A stretch of DNA of 64,000 nt from Agaribacter marinus (GTDB taxonomy: Bacteria > Pseudomonadota > Gammaproteobacteria > Enterobacterales > Alteromonadaceae): NCBI RefSeq assembly GCF_030160655.1, contig NZ_BSOT01000005.1, forward strand, positions 682,001 through 746,000, read 5' to 3'. Numbering within the stretch: position 1 is the first letter of the stretch; each line of letters starts with the position of its first letter. The notes beneath the pieces are model-generated. The model saw only the letters and a program-made list of their open reading frames with translations, did not search any database and was not told the origin of the DNA. Below, one piece after another: positions 27,061 to 36,086 of the stretch. Both the position numbers and the translations under genes were made by a program.

Positions 27061-27357
27061 GTGACAGACATTGGCTTTAAAACAGAATCGGCGTTTTCGC
27101 TTAGTCAGCTAGGCATTCTCTTTGTTGTTATTGCTGTGTGCTTGCTGATTCTTTTTTTCTTAAAAAAGAAGAAGGACGAGATACCTGCATGGTTAAGTTC
27201 GTTTAAAAAGCAAGAAAGTATTGCAATAGTTGAAAAACAAACGGTAGACAGTGGCCTTGTGATATATAGCGTAAAAACCGCTGAGCATAAATACGTCATC
27301 GCCAAGTCTAATGATAATTTGATAATGCTGGATAAAGTCGAGCAATCTAAAAAGTAG
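27061..27357 (+). CDS. fliO: FliO-like membrane protein
   Basis: 98 residues from a GTG start. One N-terminal membrane helix (LGILFVVIAVCLLILFFLKK) is followed by a small cytoplasmic domain (IYSVKTAEHKYVIAKSNDNLIML) of the FliO type. FliO assists assembly of FliP into the gate. Assigned from architecture and from its position between fliN and fliP. Confidence 0.82.
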   Translation: MTDIGFKTESAFSLSQLGILFVVIAVCLLILFFLKKKKDEIPAWLSSFKKQESIAIVEKQTVDSGLVIYSVKTAEHKYVIAKSNDNLIMLDKVEQSKK

Positions 27358-27366
27358 TAGTTGTAA

Positions 27367-28104
27367 ATGATTTATTGTAAATGGATTTTTGTTGTGGCGT
27401 GCCTAACGATGAGCCCGGTACTTATCGCTGATGATGGTTTTTTATCGTTGGTAGAAAACAGCGAAGTACTTGATCAAATGGCACCCGAAGTGCGTCTGCT
27501 AATTACCATGACAGTGTTATCAATGATCCCTGCATTGCTAATTGCCGTCACGGCTTTTACTCGGATTGTCATTGTTCTTTCATTGCTAAGGCAAGCCTTA
27601 GGTTTAATGCAAACACCACCGAATGTAGTAATAATAACCTTGTCTATATTTTTGACTTGGTTTGTGATGCAACCGGTATTTGAGCAAGTTGATAAAGCGG
27701 CGGTAACGCCTTATTTGTCGGGTCAAAAATCGCTTTCACAGGCAGTAGACGACGGAATTAAACCTTTCCGAGCGTTTATGATTGAGCAGACCAAAGAAGA
27801 AGACTTTGCCGCAGTACTCGAAATGGCGCAAGCGGAAGTCCCTAGTGCCGCAGAGGACGTGCTTATTGAGCATTTAATTCCCGCGTTCTTATTGAGCGAA
27901 CTAAAGACTGCGTTTCAAATTGCATTTATGATATTCATCCCATTTTTGCTTATTGACCTCGTGGTTGCAAGCGTATTGATGGCCCTAGGTATGATTATGG
28001 TGCCACCGATTTCTATCGCATTACCAATAAAAATTATGCTATTCGTGCTTATAGATGGTTGGACATTAGTCACACAGTCATTAGTTGGAAGTTTTTTGAC
28101 CTAA
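27367..28104 (+). CDS. fliP: Export gate protein FliP
   Basis: 245 residues, normal. A cleavable signal peptide (up to about LIADD) is followed by the conserved FliP core (RIVIVLSLLRQALGLMQTPPN, FLLIDLVVASVLMALGMIMVPP). It forms the FliPQR gate with the proteins at the beginning of the operon. Its stop overlaps the sigma factor start (TAATG). Confidence 0.96.
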   Translation: MIYCKWIFVVACLTMSPVLIADDGFLSLVENSEVLDQMAPEVRLLITMTVLSMIPALLIAVTAFTRIVIVLSLLRQALGLMQTPPNVVIITLSIFLTWFVMQPVFEQVDKAAVTPYLSGQKSLSQAVDDGIKPFRAFMIEQTKEEDFAAVLEMAQAEVPSAAEDVLIEHLIPAFLLSELKTAFQIAFMIFIPFLLIDLVVASVLMALGMIMVPPISIALPIKIMLFVLIDGWTLVTQSLVGSFLT

Positions 28105-28832
28105 TGAGCGAAACTATGGAAAGGATTTCTATACCGATAAGCAGTATTAATTGGATTGGCCATATAGAAAAATGGCCAAACAAAACTACAAGCGACTGGG
28201 GTAAATCTCGAATAAATTTATTTAATAGTCATGCTAAATGGGCAAGGGCAATTGGCCTAAAAGTGTTCGGGATGTATAGAATTTATGGCGTGGACGTTAA
28301 CGACTATATTAATTTTGCTAACTTAGGATTATTGGAATCCATTGACAGCTATAATCCGGGTAAAGGGGCAACATTTAGAAGCTATGCTTTTAAGCGGATA
28401 AAGGGAGCTATATTAAGTGGGATCATTAAATATACCGAGTATTCGCAATCAACAGATTGGATACGTCGACGAATGAAAGAAAGGATGCGTTCAATCACTA
28501 ACGACAAGCCCCAGAATGATGATATTGAATTAATTGAAAATATCATTGCATTAACAATCGGCTTTATTTTAGAAGACAATGCCTTGATGATTACGGATAC
28601 TCGTTTATCGGGCACTTATTTCGATTCACAAGAATTGGTCGTTTTACAAGGTAACATTAAAAAGGTTGTCGATGAATTGCCTCATAGTCAACAAGAAGTC
28701 ATGTCTATGCATTATTATGAGCTAAAAAGTTTTTCGGAAATTGCTGAAATCAGAAATTGTTCCATTGGTCGAGTATCTCAGTTGCATGCGCAAGGCGTGA
28801 AGAACATACGAAAAAAACTCACTTGGGAATAG
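28104..28832 (+). CDS. fliA: Sigma-28 family factor (FliA-like), last gene of the operon
   Basis: 242 residues from ATG 28104. Region 2 (YINFANLGLLESIDSYNPGKGATFRSYAFKRIKGAI, by its key parts NLGLLESID and FRSYAFKRIKGAI) and region 4 (LPHSQQEVMSMHYYELKSFSEIAE…RVSQLHAQG) are typical of FliA. It presumably directs late-gene transcription once export begins. No anti-sigma gene (flgM) is in the operon, so if activity is gated it must be by another route. A candidate promoter for it is at 8547-8573 on the opposite strand. Confidence 0.9.
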   Translation: MSETMERISIPISSINWIGHIEKWPNKTTSDWGKSRINLFNSHAKWARAIGLKVFGMYRIYGVDVNDYINFANLGLLESIDSYNPGKGATFRSYAFKRIKGAILSGIIKYTEYSQSTDWIRRRMKERMRSITNDKPQNDDIELIENIIALTIGFILEDNALMITDTRLSGTYFDSQELVVLQGNIKKVVDELPHSQQEVMSMHYYELKSFSEIAEIRNCSIGRVSQLHAQGVKNIRKKLTWE

Positions 28833-29115
28833 CACTTATAGTACGTTGTTTAAACTGTTCACAAAGGAACAACCAGTGTTCGAAAACGTACACCAAGTGA
28901 TAGATATTTCCTCTCATTCCCGTTAGCTCACACGGATATTTTTTCTTAAAAAAATTAAAATTTAGTTATATCAATTACTTAAAAATATTTTTATTATTAG
29001 CCGTGACAAAATCCGCTACATTTCCAATATGGCATATCATTCGCAGCATTTCATTTTTTATCCGTTAAATTCAACTACTCTTTATATGTCAAAATGTTTT
29101 CAAAAGGCTAAATTC
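28833..29115. other. Intergenic region between the flagellar-type operon and the agarase
   Basis: About 280 bases. An imperfect inverted repeat (GTACGTT 28841-28847 with AACGTAC 28885-28891, and GTTC/GAAC inside) lies just after the sigma factor gene but has no T-run, so it is only a weak terminator candidate. The rest is AT-rich promoter-like DNA. No gene is seen. Confidence 0.4.
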
Positions 29116-31311
29116 ATGAAATCCACCTATTTAAGATTCAGGCTTAGTTTTACCACATTATTATTTTTTGCATCTGCTATTTTCGTCAATACAGCTAATG
29201 CGCAATCTGCGGTTGCGGACACGCTAATGTTGTTTGATTTTGAAAAAGCCGTCGAGTTGAAATCGACGGATACCAAAACTCGTATTATCAACAAAGATAA
29301 CTCTCAACAATTACTCATTGAAACAGGAATCAATTCAGGTTCACCAGGAGTAACCATAAAAAAGCCAAAGGGCAGTTGGGACCTCAACGCTTATTATCAC
29401 GTAAAAATGGACATTACCAATCTGGGCGAACATCCTGCGCGAATAATTTTTAAAGTAGGTGACCCAGAAGACGGAATGGAAGCATGGCAAATGGAGATTC
29501 GTTTTGACCTTGCGCCTGGACAAACAAAAACTGTTGCCGACGATATTGCCACGTCGCCTTGGCGTTTTTCTGAGCCGCTTAAATTGCTCGCGATGCGCGC
29601 TGCGCCTGGTCAAGCAAAATCTGATTTGAGTGCAATAGACCAAGTGAAAGTGACAATTAATTATCCTGAAAACAAACACAAACTTTTAATTGATAACATT
29701 CGGGCAACCAATCCAGTTCGTTTGGTAGATCCTAAGGGCTTCTTACCTTTCGTTGACCGATTTGGGCAATATAAACATGCACATTGGCCGGGTAAAACAT
29801 TGTCAGTCGACGATTTGCGCCAACAGGCAATTGTGGAAGAGCGAGAGTTAGCAGCGTATCCAGGACCTGCAGACTTTAATCAATATGGTGGCTGGCTGGA
29901 TGGTCCGCAATTGGAAGCGACAGGCCGCTTTAGAGCAGAAAAGTACGACGATGTCTGGTGGTTAGTTGACCCAGATGGACGATTATTTTGGTCGCATGGC
30001 GTAGGAGTTGTGCATCCTGGCACGGCTATCACCGGAACGACTGACAGAGAAGACTATTTTGAATGGCTGCCAAATAAAGAGACACCATACGGTGCCTTTT
30101 ATTCTAAAGCTGGCCGGGCATCCCATGGATATTACAAAACGTTAGATGAACGCGAAACATACAATTTTACGGCCTCAAATTTATATCAAAAATATGGCAA
30201 AAATTGGAAGCAAGCATTCGACCGCCTCGCACATTCTCGGCTACGAAGTTGGGGGATGAATACATTAGCGGTCGCATCAGATCGTCAACTTTGTGAAGCA
30301 GGTATCACCCCATATACTGAAACTGTCTGGGTAAATGGCACGAGAAAAATAGAAGCATCTAAAGGGTATTGGGGAAAATTTCATGATGTGTTTGACCCTA
30401 GCTTTCGTAGGCAAATTAAGCGGGCATTGTCAGATCGCCAACATGCAATTGATGACCCGTGGTGCTTAGGTTTCTTTATTGAAAATGAGCTATCTTGGGG
30501 AGCTGAAGGATCGCTTGCCATAGCGACGTTAGAGAGCCCACCTGATCAACCTGCCAAAAAGGAATTCTTAAATGACTTGAAAGCTAAATATTCTTCCATT
30601 TCAGCTTTGAATAAAGTATGGGGGACTAGTTACAGTTCTTGGAAAGCCTTACTTAATTCAACTGATACGCCAAACAAATCGAAAGCATGGGCTGATCTAA
30701 GTGCCTTTTATGCAAAGATTGTGGAAACATATTTTTCGACGGTACACGATGAACTTGAAGCAGTTGCGCCAAGTGCCATGTATTTAGGTTGCCGTTTGGC
30801 TTGGGCTAACAGTGATACAGTTATTCGCACCGCCGCTAAATATACCGATGTAATCAGTATGAATAAATACCAATACAACGTGTCTAATGTTGGCTTACCG
30901 ACAGGTGTTGACAAACCAATTATGATAGGCGAGTTTCATTTTGGAGCGCTTGATCGTGGTGCCTTGCACCTCGGTATCGTCGAGGCCACTAGTCAATCAC
31001 ACAGAGCAGCGCTTTATACCGATTATGTCGAAAGTGCACTACTAAATCCTTATATCGTCGGTACTCACTGGTTTCAATATGGCGAACAACCGCCCACTGG
31101 CCGTGGTGACGGTGAAAACTACAATGTAGGGATTGTCGATCTCGCGGACAAACCATTTCCAGAGTTAGTGAATAGTGTCAGAGAGCTAGGCTATAGAATG
31201 TATGATTTTCGTAGCAACGCGGCAAAAAATGGCAATATTGTTCAGCCTAAAAAGCCAGTTAAGCAAAACGTTATGCAAGAAGACACAGACATGCATACAC
31301 GTTCTAACTAA
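29116..31311 (+). CDS. Exported GH50-family beta-agarase
   Basis: 731 residues from ATG 29116 (AAAAGG 8 bases upstream); an in-frame start at 29029 would only lengthen the N-terminus before the signal peptide. The signal peptide ends near NTANA/QS. An N-terminal beta-sandwich (to about 230) precedes a TIM-barrel with the GH50 hallmarks WWLVDPDGRLFWSHGVGVV, the acid/base Glu in FIENELSWG (E458) and the nucleophile Glu in IGEFHFG (E606). GH50 enzymes cut beta-1,4 bonds of agarose, giving neoagaro-oligosaccharides. No other agar genes are adjacent. Export is likely by Sec to the periplasm or outside. Confidence 0.92.
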   Translation: MKSTYLRFRLSFTTLLFFASAIFVNTANAQSAVADTLMLFDFEKAVELKSTDTKTRIINKDNSQQLLIETGINSGSPGVTIKKPKGSWDLNAYYHVKMDITNLGEHPARIIFKVGDPEDGMEAWQMEIRFDLAPGQTKTVADDIATSPWRFSEPLKLLAMRAAPGQAKSDLSAIDQVKVTINYPENKHKLLIDNIRATNPVRLVDPKGFLPFVDRFGQYKHAHWPGKTLSVDDLRQQAIVEERELAAYPGPADFNQYGGWLDGPQLEATGRFRAEKYDDVWWLVDPDGRLFWSHGVGVVHPGTAITGTTDREDYFEWLPNKETPYGAFYSKAGRASHGYYKTLDERETYNFTASNLYQKYGKNWKQAFDRLAHSRLRSWGMNTLAVASDRQLCEAGITPYTETVWVNGTRKIEASKGYWGKFHDVFDPSFRRQIKRALSDRQHAIDDPWCLGFFIENELSWGAEGSLAIATLESPPDQPAKKEFLNDLKAKYSSISALNKVWGTSYSSWKALLNSTDTPNKSKAWADLSAFYAKIVETYFSTVHDELEAVAPSAMYLGCRLAWANSDTVIRTAAKYTDVISMNKYQYNVSNVGLPTGVDKPIMIGEFHFGALDRGALHLGIVEATSQSHRAALYTDYVESALLNPYIVGTHWFQYGEQPPTGRGDGENYNVGIVDLADKPFPELVNSVRELGYRMYDFRSNAAKNGNIVQPKKPVKQNVMQEDTDMHTRSN

Positions 31312-31427
31312 ATGATGTATAGAAGTTTTAACCTGATTTGCAGAAATGTTGAAGTGCTCAAATTCCTTTAGCGTAATTGAGTGCTTCTATCGCCACGACC
31401 TAAAAAGCATTAGATCTAAAGTTTTAT

Positions 31428-32669
31428 TCACAGATCAATCAGTTTAATACGTGTCGCTTGAATTCGTTTTTGGCTTGTAGGGTGTATGCGTTTAGCTGAA
31501 TGCTCTATCTTAAGCCTATGAGCTACTATAGCGAATGCATCTGTGCCGAGACTAGTATGAAAAAACTCCTTTATTTTTGTTCCTGAATGCATAGTAATCA
31601 TACTTGCCTGTCCCGCACCGTGTGGCGCGATAACTTCTTCTGCCGAGAAAAAGGCCGAAAATTGTTCTAATGGTGAAAGTTCTCCAAGAACGATTCTGGC
31701 AAACCCCCGTTTTTCTAATACTGACATTACGTCGTCTTCATTTTTGACCATTCTTAGTTTAGCGTCAGCTCTAGATATATAAATTTTTCTACACTGTTTG
31801 TTATCTTTTACAACTTGCAAAAGCTGTTTTCGCATATATGAAAAAAGAGTGGGTTCTAACAACTTCATCGGATGAGCAAAGCCATCAGAATGATCATTAG
31901 TTATGTCGCAACTCACATATAGCTCTTCGCAATTAACAGTAGTTCGTTGATCTATTTCCATGAAAGGGATATTAAAAACTTCCAATATAAATAGATGATA
32001 TTTGCTTATACTGCCTTTTAGTAAAATTAATACACTGCATTTCTGGGGGTCATGGAGTCTTAAAGATAAATAGCGTCCAATAACGTCATACATGAAGTGG
32101 GTTATATTGCCGTTTCCAAACCTATCAGAGCAGAAGACACCTTGCTTTATTTTTAGAGCAGCTGGCTGCTTTAAGTGATGCTTTTTTAGTAAACACATTG
32201 ATATCGGATCAACTAACCCATTACGACTAATAGACAATCCCGTTTTACCTAATCTTAAGTTTGTATTCTTAAAACAATAAAAATCCGATGAAGGACGAAC
32301 TAAATGAAGTTGGCTTAAATGATTTATTTCTGGCGTTACTCTTACATTTCCAAAAAACTCATTCACTGATGAGGGTAAAACCGTTAAAACGTCATCAACT
32401 AAGGAACTGAAACTAGGCAAACCTTTAAATTCTGATAAATTCAATTTCTGATATGTATTTAAAGCACCTAGCCTAAATGATTGTCCGTTTGATCGTTCTC
32501 GAGCCCATGAAAATTGAAGATATCTTAGGCCCGGTCTATTAATTACTCCCTTGTAACTAGGAATATCAATTTTGTCAGATCGTAACCAAAGTCGTTTAAA
32601 AAGGTCTAGACTATTTTCTTCCACTAAAAACTTCACCCTTTGAGCTTTTCTAAAAAAACGTTTTGTCAC
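31428..32669 (-). CDS. GT61 (DUF563) glycosyltransferase
   Basis: 413 residues, no signal peptide. The C-terminal third shows the GT61/DUF563 pattern: KIYISRADAKLRMVKNEDDV, then GELSPLEQFSAFFSAEEVIAPHGAGQASM. These enzymes transfer xylose, arabinose or other sugars to surface polysaccharides. It stands alone, minus strand, between the agarase and a two-component pair. Acceptor is unknown. Confidence 0.8.
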   Translation of the reverse strand: MTKRFFRKAQRVKFLVEENSLDLFKRLWLRSDKIDIPSYKGVINRPGLRYLQFSWARERSNGQSFRLGALNTYQKLNLSEFKGLPSFSSLVDDVLTVLPSSVNEFFGNVRVTPEINHLSQLHLVRPSSDFYCFKNTNLRLGKTGLSISRNGLVDPISMCLLKKHHLKQPAALKIKQGVFCSDRFGNGNITHFMYDVIGRYLSLRLHDPQKCSVLILLKGSISKYHLFILEVFNIPFMEIDQRTTVNCEELYVSCDITNDHSDGFAHPMKLLEPTLFSYMRKQLLQVVKDNKQCRKIYISRADAKLRMVKNEDDVMSVLEKRGFARIVLGELSPLEQFSAFFSAEEVIAPHGAGQASMITMHSGTKIKEFFHTSLGTDAFAIVAHRLKIEHSAKRIHPTSQKRIQATRIKLIDL

Positions 32670-32725
32670 AAATCATTGTATTATACCAACTATAACGGTT
32701 TTTCGTGTGATTTTTGTTTTACCTG

Positions 32726-33976
32726 TTAACTTTGAACGCTAAACCGAATATTTGCAGTACATCCACTTTCCAAGTTGTTATGTAAACTAAATACCCAGTC
32801 ATATTTTTTACAAATATCTTCTACCAACACTAAACCAATCCCAAAACCGTCGAGCCCACGATGACTTGATTGTAAGGCAACACCGTTGTCGACAATGTCG
32901 ATACCCGATGCGCTGATAAACATCATAACTTTCCCTTGATTGGAACAAATCATTGCATTACTTAGTAAGTTTTGTATTGCGACTTTGAGTAATAATTGAT
33001 TGGCAAATAAGCTAAATGATGATTCCAATTGCCAATGAAACTCAACTTGATTCGCGTCAATTTTATCTTCTAGCTCGTTCACTGCTTGACCAATGAAGTC
33101 TTGATTTATTTCCACGCATTCTTTTATTGAAGAATCGTCCCTTGCTAACATCAAAAACGTGTTGGTTAACTCATGCATCTGTTCTGTTGCATAACCAATC
33201 TTATCGATATATTTTTTGACGTTTTTCTGCTCATTCAAACGGATGTTGCTAATGGAGCCTTTAATAACGGTCATGGGTGTTCTGAGTTCATGGCTGATAT
33301 AGCGAGTAAATGACTGTTCCCTAGCTATCAAATTCTTTAACCTCGATCTATAGCTGTTTATCGCCCGTATAATTTTTTCAAACTCAAATGTCTCTTTTTT
33401 AGTCACAATAAAAGGAGAAAAATCATCCATATTTGCAGATTCTAAAGTGTGGGCTAGGTCATGGAATGATTTTGCCGCGCGTTTCACGGTGCTAATCATA
33501 TATGTACTTATCAGAAGAAACAGAAATATGCCGACAAATAGCAAAGACAATTCAAACATCACTAAATTTCTATCACTCAACTCAACGGCGTCTGAATTTT
33601 CTAAGGCGTACACAATTCTGTTATCTATGGGGGTGTTAATTTCCATGGCAAGCAGTTGTAATTCAGTTTCGTCGCTGAAGGTCAGATGCAAGTATCCTTG
33701 CCACTCTTGCGATATTTTATTTCTAATTTTAAGAGGTAGCAGAGCATATTGGTCATAAATGCTTAAAAGAGGGTCTATTTCCAAAACGCCGATTTGTCCC
33801 TGCTCAAAACGTTTAAAGTGATAGGGGGCAACAATATGAATACGACGCTCCATTACCATATTTTCGGTTTCTATAATAGATATGCGAAAAAGCACTGCAT
33901 AGAACACCAACATAAGGCCAGCGCCAATGAGAAAAACTTTTATAACAACACTGCTAAAAGCAAATTTCTTAGGCAT
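32726..33976 (-). CDS. PmrB-type membrane histidine kinase
   Basis: 416 residues. Two membrane helices (about 9-30 and 143-163) enclose a periplasmic sensor of about 110 residues. The dimerisation box is RYISHELRTPMTVIKG with the phospho-acceptor H229. The ATPase part is somewhat degenerate but keeps an N box (NLLSNAM), IDIVDNGV and GFGIGLVLVEDIC. It overlaps the response regulator by one base. Because transferases for lipid A or O-antigen type modification follow, it may sense envelope stress or cations; that is inference. Confidence 0.88.
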   Translation of the reverse strand: MPKKFAFSSVVIKVFLIGAGLMLVFYAVLFRISIIETENMVMERRIHIVAPYHFKRFEQGQIGVLEIDPLLSIYDQYALLPLKIRNKISQEWQGYLHLTFSDETELQLLAMEINTPIDNRIVYALENSDAVELSDRNLVMFELSLLFVGIFLFLLISTYMISTVKRAAKSFHDLAHTLESANMDDFSPFIVTKKETFEFEKIIRAINSYRSRLKNLIAREQSFTRYISHELRTPMTVIKGSISNIRLNEQKNVKKYIDKIGYATEQMHELTNTFLMLARDDSSIKECVEINQDFIGQAVNELEDKIDANQVEFHWQLESSFSLFANQLLLKVAIQNLLSNAMICSNQGKVMMFISASGIDIVDNGVALQSSHRGLDGFGIGLVLVEDICKKYDWVFSLHNNLESGCTANIRFSVQS

Positions 33977-34647
33977 TATTCATACTCAATTAAATATCCT
34001 ACTTTGGGCAATGTTTTGATAATGTGTTGATCAAACGGCTTATCTAAAATTTTCCTCAATTGATAAATATGTTTACGTAATAGGTCATCATCAGGTAGTT
34101 CATCTTTCCATAGCGTTGACGCTATTTCTTCTCGGCTTGCAGGCGCTGGATATTTCCGTATTAACAACGCTAATATAGAAAAACAAGAGGGATTGAGACT
34201 AATATCAATCCCTTCTCTGGTAACTTTACGAGTTGTTAAATCAACAGTTAGAGGGCCGCATGCTAGGAGTTTTTTAAATCCGTCTTGACTTGTTCGTCTG
34301 ACGACTGCGTTAATGCGTGCTTCTAACAACTCTAAGTCAAATGGCTTAACAATATAGTCATCAGCACCATAACGAAACCCTCTTAACATATCTTCATTCG
34401 TATCTCGTGCTGTTAACATAATGATAGGTGTATTAAGACCATTTTCTCTTAATTGTTTACATACGGTTAAACCGTCGATTCGAGGCAGCATAAGGTCTAA
34501 AATAATGCAATCATAAAAATTTTCAGACGCTAACAAAAAGCCTTGTGAACCCGAAACCGCGTAATCCAATGCGAAGTGTCGTTGTTCAAGGTAGTCGAAT
34601 ATTAATTCTGCAACGTCTTTTGCATCTTCGATGAGTAATAATTTCAA
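33976..34647 (-). CDS. OmpR/PhoB-family response regulator
   Basis: 223 residues: receiver domain with D7/D8 and phospho-acceptor D51 (IILDLMLPRIDG), conserved T and K (MLTARDT, VKPFDLELLEAR), then a winged helix with the C-terminal HIIKTLPKVGYLIEYE. It overlaps the glycosyltransferase gene by four bases and the kinase by one, so kinase, regulator and transferases form one operon read from the GT2 gene. Confidence 0.93.
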   Translation of the reverse strand: MKLLLIEDAKDVAELIFDYLEQRHFALDYAVSGSQGFLLASENFYDCIILDLMLPRIDGLTVCKQLRENGLNTPIIMLTARDTNEDMLRGFRYGADDYIVKPFDLELLEARINAVVRRTSQDGFKKLLACGPLTVDLTTRKVTREGIDISLNPSCFSILALLIRKYPAPASREEIASTLWKDELPDDDLLRKHIYQLRKILDKPFDQHIIKTLPKVGYLIEYE

Positions 34648-36086
34648 CGCTTTTCTCTATCTCCTTTACAAAACAATAATTGACGTATATTGCTACTCAG
34701 TATTTCAGTGCAATTTCCTTTTAAATGAGGCGTTTTAATAAGCGTAAGATGTTTGTCTTCAATGGCTAAAAAAAAGTCACCCTGAGCATCAATGACTTGC
34801 TGTAATTCATGCGTATTCGCCAAAAGTTTAGCGTTACCATTTGAATAATATTGCGCTGAAAATGGTCGATGTTGCCAGTAGTAGAGTGGTGTGCTTTCAA
34901 ATGTTGTCGAATTTCGACCGAGTAAATGTAACTCACTCGATTTTGATACATTACCCGTCAGGTAAATACCAAGCAGCGTAGCCAACAGCACCACAGTTAA
35001 AGCAGCCGCCGTTAAATGACGTATTTGAAATTGACAAGTTAACGCGATGAGTATCGACATAGCGCTAAATCCCGGCAATACGTATGCACTTAATATATTG
35101 CCTGACAAGGTAAATAGTAACATTGGTGCAATCATCCAACATATCAAATATGCATTAAACCCACTTGGGCTGCAGCGTGTTTCTGATGTAGCCACTAGCA
35201 TTCGTTGAATAAAAGATGTTATGAGTACAAAAGACCAAGGAAACGCGGCAACTAACCAATAAATCCAGATTGTGCCTCTTGGTTGGTCGTGTGCGCTGCC
35301 ATATAAATCGCCTTCCCATCCAGATACGATAAAACGTTGAAAGTGCTCTCCTATTATAAAGTATTCTAAAAAACCAGGCGTTCTGTACTCTGCCATCAGA
35401 TACCATGGTAGCGTTAATAACGCGAATAAAGACACGCCTGTAAGCCATGGCAAACAGGTCAACGCTTTTATTAACTGTCCTTGCCATATACTCCATACTC
35501 CTAACGAAATAGCCACAAGTACTATCGCAACAGGCCCTTTTACCAACATACCTAACGCTAAACTGGCAAAAAAAATCAAACCGTAAAATTTATCACTGCT
35601 GTCGGCATATGTTTTCCAAAAGCTGATCATTGCTACGCTAGTACTCAATAATAGGGCTATATCTGTCATTACCATGCCCATACCTACAATGAAGCCAATA
35701 CTCGAAGCTAACACCAAGACAGCGAGTACTGCACTTTTTTCGTCATTCATTTCTTTTACAAATCGAAAAACCAAAAATAGTGTTATTAAGCCGCATGCAA
35801 AATGAGGAATGCGAGCACCAAATTCGGATACACCAAAGACCATAAACCCGCTAGCGCTCAACCATGTATGAAAGGGTGGTTTACCCCAAAATGGTTTTTC
35901 ATAGTCAATCATCGGTGTTACCCAATTATTGGTTTCAAACATAATTCTGGCTATTTCTGCATACCTTGCTTCTGTTGTGTCATATAAGGGGAGAGCACTT
36001 AAACTAAAAAAGCGAATAAGCAACAACACAAGTATAAGTAGCAGAGCGACAGAGTATTTATCAACAAGATGAGTTCGGTTACCCAT
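34644..36086 (-). CDS. ArnT/PMT-like polyprenyl-phosphate-sugar transferase
   Basis: 480 residues with about ten hydrophobic helices and the first periplasmic loop motif DTTEARYAEIAR, the conserved acidic pair of the PMT/ArnT superfamily, followed by EKPFWGKPPFHTWL. Such enzymes move a sugar from undecaprenyl phosphate to lipid A or proteins at the periplasmic face. The neighbouring GT2 would make the lipid-linked donor. The exact sugar and acceptor are unknown; no other arn genes are present. Confidence 0.85.
   Translation of the reverse strand: MGNRTHLVDKYSVALLLILVLLLIRFFSLSALPLYDTTEARYAEIARIMFETNNWVTPMIDYEKPFWGKPPFHTWLSASGFMVFGVSEFGARIPHFACGLITLFLVFRFVKEMNDEKSAVLAVLVLASSIGFIVGMGMVMTDIALLLSTSVAMISFWKTYADSSDKFYGLIFFASLALGMLVKGPVAIVLVAISLGVWSIWQGQLIKALTCLPWLTGVSLFALLTLPWYLMAEYRTPGFLEYFIIGEHFQRFIVSGWEGDLYGSAHDQPRGTIWIYWLVAAFPWSFVLITSFIQRMLVATSETRCSPSGFNAYLICWMIAPMLLFTLSGNILSAYVLPGFSAMSILIALTCQFQIRHLTAAALTVVLLATLLGIYLTGNVSKSSELHLLGRNSTTFESTPLYYWQHRPFSAQYYSNGNAKLLANTHELQQVIDAQGDFFLAIEDKHLTLIKTPHLKGNCTEILSSNIRQLLFCKGDREKR

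Noticed and set aside
28841-28891. Inverted repeat after the sigma factor gene as a terminator
   Set aside because: Imperfect, long and without a T-run; kept only as a description of the intergenic region.
28980-29007. Possible sigma-28 promoter before the agarase (TAAA-N16-GCCGTGAC)
   Set aside because: Spacing is 16 instead of 15 and only five of eight -10 bases match.
29029-29115. Longer N-terminus for the agarase
   Set aside because: It would put 29 residues before a good signal peptide; ATG 29116 has a better ribosome site.
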